From positions 127,687-184,062 of the forward strand of contig NZ_KV794273.1 in assembly GCF_001808705.1 (NCBI RefSeq): DNA of 56,376 nucleotides. Direction: 5' to 3'. The stretch comes from Streptococcus sp. HMSC074B11 (GTDB lineage: Bacteria > Bacillota > Bacilli > Lactobacillales > Streptococcaceae). Positions 50,057-56,376 of this stretch are shown piece after piece (the stretch's first letter is position 1; each line of letters begins with the position of its first letter). The position numbers were made by a program, and so were the translations under genes. The notes under the pieces were generated by a model that searched no databases, was not told the DNA's origin, and was given only the letters and a program-made list of their open reading frames with translations.

Positions 50057-51289
50057 CTAGGCTGTCTCTAGAATTGGCTTAGCCGTTCCGTCAACCGCTT
50101 CTTTTGTGATACGAACTGTTTTCACATTTTCTTGGCTTGGAACTTCAAACATAACGTCTAGCATGGTTTCTTCAATGATTGAGCGAAGACCACGCGCACC
50201 AGTTTTGCGTTCGATAGCTTTGTTGGCAATTTCCTGGAGGGCTTCGTCGTCAAATTCAAGCTCAACATCATCATAAGAAAGTAAGGTCTGGTATTGTTTG
50301 ACCAAGGCATTTCTTGGCTCCTTCAAGATGCGAACCAAATCATCTACGGTCAACTGCTCCAAGGCTGCAAAGACAGGCAAACGCCCAATCAACTCAGGAA
50401 TAATTCCGAATTTTTGAATATCTTCTGCGATGATTTCTTGCATGTATGAGCTGTTTTCGTCAATGGCCTTGTTGTTTTGTCCAAAACCAATGACTTTTTC
50501 TCCCAAACGCTGTTTGACAATTTCTTCGATTCCATCGAAGGCACCACCCACGATGAAGAGGATATTCTTGGTATCCACTTGAATCATTTCTTGTTGTGGA
50601 TGTTTACGTCCTCCTTGAGGTGGTACGCTAGCTACAGTTCCTTCGATAATCTTGAGGAGGGCTTGTTGCACACCTTCACCAGAAACATCACGTGTGATGG
50701 AAACATTTTCGCTCTTCTTAGCAATCTTGTCGATTTCGTCTACGTAGATAATTCCACGTTCTGCACGTTCGATGTTAAAGTCAGCTGCTTGCAAGAGTTT
50801 GAGGAGGATATTTTCCACGTCCTCACCAACATAACCAGCCTCAGTAAGTGCTGTTGCATCTGCAATGGCAAATGGTACATTCAAACTTCTAGCAAGAGTT
50901 TGAGCAAGGAAAGTCTTCCCTGATCCAGTTGGGCCAATCATTAGAATGTTTGATTTTTGCAAATCAACATCTTCAGTCTCTTCACGAGTGTCATGGAAAT
51001 TGATGCGTTTGTAGTGGTTATATACAGCCACTGCCAGAGCACGTTTGGCACGATCTTGACCAATCACATAGTGGTTCAAAATGTTTAGGAGTTCGATTGG
51101 TTTTGGTACTTCAGATAAGTCTGCCAAGACTTCCTCAGCCAACTCCTCACGAATAATCTCCTGAGCCAACTCCACACATTCATTACAGATAAAGGCATTG
51201 TTCCCAGCGATTATTTTTTTAACTTCTTCTTGGCTTTTGCCACAAAATGAGCAATAAACCATCATATCATTATTCCTAGTTGTAGGCAT
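50057..51289 (-). CDS. clpX: ATP-dependent Clp protease ATP-binding subunit ClpX
   Basis: ClpX unfolds proteins and feeds them to ClpP. The 410-residue protein has an N-terminal C4 zinc finger (CSFCGK ... CNEC), Walker A GPTGSGKT (near 117), Walker [11 protein letters not shown], the RKH-type pore loop (GRKHP), the ClpP-contact loop near VIGFGQ, and the sensor-2 segment TGARGLRSI. It follows the 56-residue protein gene after 36 bases. Confidence 0.97.
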   Translation of the reverse strand: MPTTRNNDMMVYCSFCGKSQEEVKKIIAGNNAFICNECVELAQEIIREELAEEVLADLSEVPKPIELLNILNHYVIGQDRAKRALAVAVYNHYKRINFHDTREETEDVDLQKSNILMIGPTGSGKTFLAQTLARSLNVPFAIADATALTEAGYVGEDVENILLKLLQAADFNIERAERGIIYVDEIDKIAKKSENVSITRDVSGEGVQQALLKIIEGTVASVPPQGGRKHPQQEMIQVDTKNILFIVGGAFDGIEEIVKQRLGEKVIGFGQNNKAIDENSSYMQEIIAEDIQKFGIIPELIGRLPVFAALEQLTVDDLVRILKEPRNALVKQYQTLLSYDDVELEFDDEALQEIANKAIERKTGARGLRSIIEETMLDVMFEVPSQENVKTVRITKEAVDGTAKPILETA

Positions 51290-51325
51290 GATTTCCTTCC
51301 GTTCTATTCTATACTGTCATTCTAT

Positions 51326-51496
51326 CTAAAATAAGGTCATGTAAAAAGCATGGATACTATTGACCAAATTGGTAAAGGCATTTAACCAGAGCAGGACAGA
51401 AAGTCCATAACGCTTTTTACGAAAAGCCTGTACCCCTGCAAGCAAGCAGACCAAACACAGCATGGCTGTGAAAAAACCAAATATACTACGTTCCAT
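51326..51496 (-). CDS. Small membrane protein, 56 residues
   Basis: A short gene between folA and clpX. Its ATG overlaps the folA stop by one base (TAATG), so it is coupled to folA. The product ([20 protein letters not shown] at the start, ending HAFYMTLF) has one strong hydrophobic segment at 5-24, a basic RKKRYG turn, and a second moderately hydrophobic stretch at 31-50, so it is probably a small membrane protein. Pneumococcus has a similar small gene in this place, as I recall. Its function is unknown. Confidence 0.75.
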   Translation of the reverse strand: MERSIFGFFTAMLCLVCLLAGVQAFRKKRYGLSVLLWLNAFTNLVNSIHAFYMTLF

Positions 51497-52002
51497 TAGA
51501 CTTCCTTTCTCTTGCGGTATTGGATGGTAAAATCATAAGGATTTTTGTCATCTTTGGTATAGGATTTGCTTGAAACTGTCTCAAAAAGGGACAAGTCAAA
51601 CTCTTCAGGAAAATAAGTATCTCCCTCCACCCGAGAATGGATTTGAGTGACAATTACTTCATCCAAATAGGGTTCAAAAGCCTGAAAAATCTGCTTCCCA
51701 CCGAGAATATAGAGATTCTTGTCTTGCCCCTGATACCAGTCGAGAACAGACTGGACATCCTGAAAAGTAGTAACCCCATCTATCTTTTCTTCCGGGTTAC
51801 GTGTCAAAATCAAGGTCTCCCGTTTTGGAAGCAAGCGACGCCCCATCCCATCAAAGGTGACACGCCCCATCAAGATAGCATGATTCAAGGTTGTTTCTTT
51901 AAAATGTTTTAACTCTGCTGGCAAATGCCATGGTAAGCGATCCTCTTTTCCGATTACACCCTTTTCATCTTGTGCCCAGATGGCTACGATTTTCTTTGTC
52001 AT
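51496..52002 (-). CDS. folA: Dihydrofolate reductase (Leu100 variant)
   Basis: DHFR reduces dihydrofolate to tetrahydrofolate and is the trimethoprim target. The 168-residue enzyme has [21 protein letters not shown] at the N-terminus and [15 protein letters not shown]. The active-site strand reads NLYILGGKQ: codon 100 (51705-51703) is CTC, leucine. In pneumococcus the susceptible enzyme has Ile100, and Ile100Leu is the key change for trimethoprim resistance. An extended -10 (TGATAAAAT, 52030-52038) lies about 30 bases upstream. The gene starts a long operon running to whiA. Confidence 0.96.
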   Translation of the reverse strand: MTKKIVAIWAQDEKGVIGKEDRLPWHLPAELKHFKETTLNHAILMGRVTFDGMGRRLLPKRETLILTRNPEEKIDGVTTFQDVQSVLDWYQGQDKNLYILGGKQIFQAFEPYLDEVIVTQIHSRVEGDTYFPEEFDLSLFETVSSKSYTKDDKNPYDFTIQYRKRKEV

Positions 52003-52029
52003 GCTTTCATCCTTTTCATTGATAGTTCT

Positions 52030-52038
52030 ATTTTATCA
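52030..52038 (-). promoter_or_regulatory. folA operon promoter -10
   Basis: TGATAAAAT on the minus strand is an extended -10 box about 27 bases before the folA ATG. Confidence 0.55.
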
Positions 52039-52082
52039 AAAATCTTGAAAAAAGACTGTTTTGGAACGCCCTTCGAAATAGA

Positions 52083-52113
52083 AAAAATCCGTAGAAATTC
52101 TCTACGGATTTTT
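52083..52113. terminator. Terminator after dpr
   Basis: The perfect 13-bp stem AAAAATCCGTAGA / TCTACGGATTTTT has a 5-base loop and lies 17 bases past the dpr stop. Confidence 0.9.
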
Positions 52114-52129
52114 GACAAAATAGAGTATC

Positions 52130-52648
52130 TTACAATCCAGGTGCTTGTCCTAATTCTGCCGCAAGCATCCAGACTGTTTTTTCAAGATCTGCCTTAGCAC
52201 CAACGAAGATATCGTTTGTTACATCATCGCCTTCTTCATCAGTTACATCCAAAGCTTTTTGGAAAAGAGTGATGAGGTAACGATAAATTTCAAGAACACG
52301 TTCCAAACTTTCTTCTACGTTGCGGAATTCTCCTTCTTCTTCTTCGATTTCACTGTGTTGAAGGAACTCTGTCAGAGTAGAGTATGGTTTGCCACCAAGA
52401 GTGATCAAACGTTCGCTGATTTCGTCAAGGTAACCATCAAGACTATCCATGTATTCATCCATCTTAGGATGCCATACTTGGAAACCACGACCACGCATGT
52501 ACCAGTGGACTTGATGAAGAGCGATATGGGCTACATACAAGTCTGCTACTGCTTGATTCAAAACTTCCTTTGTATTTACTAGCGCTTCTGCCGCTGGTTT
52601 AGTTAATGTTGCTACGTCTTTTACTGCTTCTTTTTTCAATTCTACCAT
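52130..52648 (-). CDS. dpr: Dps-like peroxide resistance protein Dpr
   Basis: Dpr forms a 12-subunit ferritin-like shell that oxidises and stores iron with hydrogen peroxide, vital for catalase-less streptococci that make peroxide. The 172-residue protein has the inter-subunit ferroxidase site: HQVHWYMRG (first His), then [20 protein letters not shown] (Asp/Glu). I chose the ATG at 52648 with GAGGTGAG upstream; the frame extends 11 codons more. It is monocistronic, with a sigma-A promoter and a strong terminator. Confidence 0.95.
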   Translation of the reverse strand: MVELKKEAVKDVATLTKPAAEALVNTKEVLNQAVADLYVAHIALHQVHWYMRGRGFQVWHPKMDEYMDSLDGYLDEISERLITLGGKPYSTLTEFLQHSEIEEEEGEFRNVEESLERVLEIYRYLITLFQKALDVTDEEGDDVTNDIFVGAKADLEKTVWMLAAELGQAPGL

Positions 52649-52700
52649 TTTTCTCACCTCATAATTATTTTTTGTAACCATCTTTATTGATTACTATTTT

Positions 52701-52729
52701 AGTATACTACTCCCAGTAGACAAAAGCAA
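52701..52729 (-). promoter_or_regulatory. dpr promoter
   Basis: On the minus strand TTGCTT (52729-52724), a 17-base spacer and TATACT (52706-52701) precede dpr, with a leader of about 45 bases. I see no clear PerR-type palindrome. Confidence 0.65.
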
Positions 52730-52796
52730 GGGAATTAACTCATATTAAAAAAGTTCTAATTGACTGATAATTTAAGAAAACGAATAGCTATTTATT

Positions 52797-54578
52797 CTAG
52801 CTATTTTCTCTGTTTTTATTCGAAAATTGACTTTGATAAAGGTCATAATAGAAACCTTTTGCAGCTAAAAGACTTTCATGATTTCCCTGTTCGATTATCT
52901 GTCCATCTTTCAGCACCAAAATTTTGTCAGCTTCCTGAATAGTCGAAAGTCGATGGGCAATGACAAAGCTTGTTCTACCCTTCATCAAACGTTTCATGGC
53001 CTTTTGAATCAAGAGCTCTAGACGAGTATCGACTGATGAGGTCGCTTCGTCCAAAATTAAGATTTTAGGATCTGCCAAGAGAGCACGCGCGATAGTTAAC
53101 AACTGTTTTTGCCCAAGAGAGATATTGCTAGACTCCTGATTCATCTCCATGTTATAGCCACCAGGAAGAGTGCGGATAAAGTGGTCAACATTGGCCGCCT
53201 TAGCTGCCTCAACGATTTCTTCATCTGTTGCCTCAAGATTTCCAAAGCGAAGATTTTCCTTGATGCTTCCTTCATAGAGCCAGGCATCCTGTAAGACCAT
53301 GCCAAACTGGCGACGATAGTCCTGACGAGACAGGTCACGAATATCTTGGCCATCCACTAAAATGGCACCAGCTGTCACATCGTAAAAACGCATAAGAAGG
53401 TTAATCAAGGTTGTTTTCCCTGCTCCAGTAGGTCCAACGATAGCTACCATCTCTCCAGGTTTAACATCTAGGTTGAAATTGCGAATCAATGGTTTGTTTT
53501 CCACGTATTGGAAATCGACATTCTTGAAGCTAACTTGACCTGTCAATGGTGCTAGTTCTTTCACTCCAGCAGCTTGGACTTCTTCCTCTTCATCCAAAAC
53601 TTCAAAGACACGGTCAAGCGAAGACTTAGCACTTTGCATTTGTCCTGCTAATTGAGTGATGTTTTGGATTGGTTGACTGACCTGCCACACATACTGAACG
53701 AAGGCCTGCATATTACCAATCGTCAAACGCCCTGCAATAACCTGCAATCCACCTAATACTGCAACAATCAGGTAGGTTAAATCAGACACGATATGAAGGG
53801 CAGGCATCATCAATCCTGAAATAAAGCTCGCCTTAAATCCGACTTGTTGCAATTCATCCGTAATCTTTTCAAATCTCTCTTGAGAGTTTTCTTCACGTCC
53901 GAAAAGTTTTAAAACATTAAAACCTGTCAAGTTTTCTTGCACAAATCCATTCATTCGTCCCAATATAGCTGCCTGCTGTTTAAAGTACGGCTGTGAACGA
54001 TTCAGAATCGTTTTAGCACCAAAATAAGTCACTGGAATCGACAAGATAACAATGATAGCCAACTGAAGATTTAGATAGAGGACCATTCCCATAACAAAAA
54101 GAATGGTAAAGACTGCGTTGACAATCTGCAAGAAAGATTGTTGGAGTGCATTAGATACGGTCTCTACATCACTAGTAAAACGTCCCAGCAAATCCCCAAA
54201 CTGGTGCTTATCAAAGTAGGACACAGGGATGCGGTTGATTTTTTCGCTCATTTCATTTCGCAAATCCTGTATCATGGACTGGACAGCATTGGTCATGAAG
54301 TAGTTTGAGTAATAAGACCCCAACTCATAAAAAAGACCACGCAAGAGATAGATCATCAGAATCACTGCGATATAGCTGGTATTAATCCCTGCTCCTGCAA
54401 CACCATTTGCCATGGCAAGAAGATTGCTGGTTAACTCTGTAATAGCAAGCCCCAATACGAAAGGCTCGATAACACTCATAATGACGCTGACTATTTTCAA
54501 GAAGACTGCAAAGAAAACAGAGAAACGGTAGGCTTTTAAATAGCTCCATAGACGAGCTAGACTAGATTGTTGTTTCAT
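52797..54578 (-). CDS. Heterodimeric ABC exporter subunit, consensus catalytic Glu
   Basis: A 593-residue half-transporter with six membrane helices (about 15-300) and a C-terminal ATPase. Walker A is GPTGAGKTTL (near 380), the signature is the unusual ISLGQKQLLTIARA in place of LSGGQ, Walker B LILDEATSSVD has the catalytic Glu, and the H-loop is IAHRLSTI. It starts 10 bases after its partner with an AGGAGG site. The pair is of the BmrCD/EfrAB/PatAB type, often multidrug exporters; the substrate is unknown. Confidence 0.9.
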   Translation of the reverse strand: MKQQSSLARLWSYLKAYRFSVFFAVFLKIVSVIMSVIEPFVLGLAITELTSNLLAMANGVAGAGINTSYIAVILMIYLLRGLFYELGSYYSNYFMTNAVQSMIQDLRNEMSEKINRIPVSYFDKHQFGDLLGRFTSDVETVSNALQQSFLQIVNAVFTILFVMGMVLYLNLQLAIIVILSIPVTYFGAKTILNRSQPYFKQQAAILGRMNGFVQENLTGFNVLKLFGREENSQERFEKITDELQQVGFKASFISGLMMPALHIVSDLTYLIVAVLGGLQVIAGRLTIGNMQAFVQYVWQVSQPIQNITQLAGQMQSAKSSLDRVFEVLDEEEEVQAAGVKELAPLTGQVSFKNVDFQYVENKPLIRNFNLDVKPGEMVAIVGPTGAGKTTLINLLMRFYDVTAGAILVDGQDIRDLSRQDYRRQFGMVLQDAWLYEGSIKENLRFGNLEATDEEIVEAAKAANVDHFIRTLPGGYNMEMNQESSNISLGQKQLLTIARALLADPKILILDEATSSVDTRLELLIQKAMKRLMKGRTSFVIAHRLSTIQEADKILVLKDGQIIEQGNHESLLAAKGFYYDLYQSQFSNKNRENS

Positions 54579-54588
54579 CCTTTACCTC

Positions 54589-56325
54589 CTATTCTTCTGT
54601 CAGAGACGCATTTTTCAACTGCGACTCAGCAATTTCTCGATAGATGTCATTGGTTTCCATCAATTCTTCATGACGGCCACGACCAACGATTTCGCCCTTA
54701 TCAAGGACGATAATCTGGTCAGCATCCATGATAGTTCCAACACGTTGCGCAACAATCAATACCGTAGCATCTTGCGTCACTTCCTTGAGACGACGGCGCA
54801 AGATAGCATCTGTACGGTAGTCCAAGGCTGAGAAAGAATCATCAAAAATGTAGATATCTGGACCCTTGATGACTGCTCGGGCAATCGACAAGCGTTGTTT
54901 CTGACCACCTGATAGGTTGCTTCCCCCTTCAGCCAGATGCGTTGCAAAACCTTCTTCTCGACTTTCGATAAAGTCTTTGGCTTGGGCTACATCAGCTGCT
55001 TGGTGCAAGTCCTCATGACTGGCATCTTCTTTCCCGTAACGGAGATTGTCTGCGATAGTCCCAGTAAAGAGCAAAGCCTTCTGTGGAATAAATCCAATTT
55101 TCTGGCGGAGTGATTTGAGACGGTAATCCCGGACATCAACACCATCGACCTTAATTTTCCCCAGTGTAACATCATAAAAACGAGGAATTAACTGAACCAG
55201 AGTAGACTTACCTGACCCAGTCGAACCGATAAAAGCAATGGTTTCTCCCGGTTTAGCAGTAAAGGAAATATTATGCAAAACAGGGCTTTCTGTTTCCCCA
55301 GGATAGGCAAAGGTTACATTATCAAATTCTAGATAACCTTGGGTTTCTGTTTCTTGAATTCCGTCCTCATTTGGATCAATGGAAATCGGTATATCCATGA
55401 TTTCCTTCAAGCGTTCACTGGATACGGCCGTTCTAGGATACATGGTAAAAAGGTTTGACAAGAAAAGGAAGGACAAGAGAGCGTGGAAACTATACTCGAT
55501 AAAGGCCACCAAATCCCCAATCTGCAAACTTCCTTGCTTGAGAGGATCTAGAGCAAACCAAACGATAGCTACAATCATGGCAATAATGATTTGCACAAAA
55601 AGCGGCTCTGTCAAACCAGTCAATTTGAACAAACGATTTGAATTATCCGCATAGATCGCATTTTTCTCTTCGAAACGGTTTTCTTGAAAATCTTCACGAG
55701 CAAAGGCACGAATCACTCGTAGCCCCATCAAATTTTCACGGACATACTGGTTAATCTTATCCAAAGTTTTCTGTTGTTTTTCAGATAAGGGACGCGTTTT
55801 CACCGCCACATAAATGACTACTACAGCTAGAAAAGGAACGGAAAAAGCAACAATCCAAGCTAGTGAAGGACTGGTCAAGAAAATCATGAGAATACTCGAC
55901 AGCATCATCATGGGAGTGATAACACCCAACTTAAGAGTTTGTTCCGCAAACTGCATGAGGACAAAGGCATCACTGGTAATACGAGTAACTAGTGAAGATA
56001 CACCGATTTGTTCATATTCGTGATGAGAATACTCTTGCAGCTTAGCATAGACATCATCCCGCATATCCTTAACCATATTCGTGGTCAATTTACTAGCAGC
56101 ATAAGCCAGAACAACCCGTCCAAATGTTCCCAAGACGATAATAACCAACATGATTACGGCCCAAAAATAGAGTTTATCCTGATCACCTTGGTTGATTCCC
56201 TGGTCAATCATGCGGGCCAAAACTGTTGGTAAACCTAGATTGACAATGACAAAGAAAATCGCCCCGAGAAAGTCTAACACTAACCACTTGGGATAGCGTT
56301 TGAGATAAGACCAAATATAAAGCAT
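54589..56325 (-). CDS. Heterodimeric ABC exporter subunit, degenerate site
   Basis: A 578-residue half-transporter with six N-terminal membrane helices (about 15-300) and a C-terminal ATPase: Walker A GSTGSGKSTL, canonical signature LSGGQKQRLSIARA, but Walker B YIFDDSFSALD has Asp where the catalytic Glu should be, and the switch region reads VAQRVGTI with Gln for the H-loop His. Together with the odd signature of the partner, this gives one degenerate and one consensus ATP site, as in heterodimeric exporters. The start has AAAGGAG. A RUP end lies directly upstream. Confidence 0.9.
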   Translation of the reverse strand: MLYIWSYLKRYPKWLVLDFLGAIFFVIVNLGLPTVLARMIDQGINQGDQDKLYFWAVIMLVIIVLGTFGRVVLAYAASKLTTNMVKDMRDDVYAKLQEYSHHEYEQIGVSSLVTRITSDAFVLMQFAEQTLKLGVITPMMMLSSILMIFLTSPSLAWIVAFSVPFLAVVVIYVAVKTRPLSEKQQKTLDKINQYVRENLMGLRVIRAFAREDFQENRFEEKNAIYADNSNRLFKLTGLTEPLFVQIIIAMIVAIVWFALDPLKQGSLQIGDLVAFIEYSFHALLSFLFLSNLFTMYPRTAVSSERLKEIMDIPISIDPNEDGIQETETQGYLEFDNVTFAYPGETESPVLHNISFTAKPGETIAFIGSTGSGKSTLVQLIPRFYDVTLGKIKVDGVDVRDYRLKSLRQKIGFIPQKALLFTGTIADNLRYGKEDASHEDLHQAADVAQAKDFIESREEGFATHLAEGGSNLSGGQKQRLSIARAVIKGPDIYIFDDSFSALDYRTDAILRRRLKEVTQDATVLIVAQRVGTIMDADQIIVLDKGEIVGRGRHEELMETNDIYREIAESQLKNASLTEE

Positions 56326-56348
56326 GATTCTCCTTTCTTTTTCTTCTA

Positions 56349-56376
56349 ATACTCTTCAAAAATCAAATTCAAACCA
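56349..56376. repeat. RUP element end (truncated by window edge)
   Basis: The last 28 bases (ATACTCTTCAAAAATCAAATT then CAAACCA) match a RUP terminal end in the same variant form as bases 1-26, reverse-complemented. The rest lies outside. Confidence 0.7.

Noticed and set aside
50477..50923. 148-codon plus-strand frame antisense to clpX
   Set aside because: It lies wholly inside the highly conserved clpX coding sequence; the frame is explained by codon bias of the sense gene.

Overview
The window is chromosomal DNA from a Mitis-group Streptococcus close to S. mitis, S. pneumoniae or S. oralis. The evidence is the set of LicD phosphocholine transferases, a choline-binding surface protein, RUP-type intergenic repeats, and long gene blocks whose order I recognise from pneumococcus (aro/phe/tyr, dapB-cca, glmM-cdaRA, clpX-engB-whiA). 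I recognised 54 protein genes and no tRNA, rRNA, CRISPR array, prophage or intact IS. All but two genes lie on the minus strand, so the text follows transcription from high to low coordinates. Both window ends lie inside the same RUP-end variant (1-26 and 56349-56376), which suggests a contig cut at repeats.

Layout. 130-4405: an MFS exporter, then prfB-ftsE-ftsX; prfB carries the classic +1 programmed frameshift. 4701-16057: a phosphocholine-teichoic acid region. It holds a lic3-like operon (licD3, two glycosyltransferases, a Wzy-like polymerase and a Wzz-like protein) and, behind a terminator and its own promoter, a cassette tacF-like flippase, licD1-like, licD2-like and a choline-binding metallo-beta-lactamase protein resembling the phosphocholine esterase Pce. 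16198-26608: an aromatic amino acid operon (rlmI, aroD, aroE, aroB, aroC, tyrA, ylbF, aroA, aroK, pheA) ending in the LCP gene psr. 26854-30870: an alpha-amylase with a LacI-family operator, then metA-dnaD and apt. 30993-35426: dapB, cca, an ABC-F protein and a membrane protein. 35447-35931: a gene-free tandem array of about 112-bp units that alternate in two types and can fold into structured RNA. 35932-41337: DegV, a DUF1149 protein, glmM, the c-di-AMP pair cdaA/cdaR, and a ferredoxin-NADP reductase. 41719-45941: an AT-rich LanFEG-type ABC transporter with its two-component system. 46247-52648: dpr, folA, a 56-residue membrane protein, clpX, engB, ridA, rapZ, yvcK and whiA. 52797-56325: a heterodimeric ABC exporter.

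How it works together. The lic region would build, polymerise, decorate and flip phosphocholine-bearing teichoic acid chains; the Pce-like protein could remove phosphocholine from them and also bind it; the LCP protein Psr is of the family that anchors such polymers to peptidoglycan. GlmM, CdaA/CdaR, YvcK and RapZ link amino-sugar supply, c-di-AMP and envelope homeostasis. Points most worth a second look are the alternating RNA-like array, the tacF-licD1-licD2-pce cassette, the stand-alone LanFEG-RK module, leucine at DHFR position 100, and a palindromic operator over an apparently leaderless promoter of the aromatic operon.
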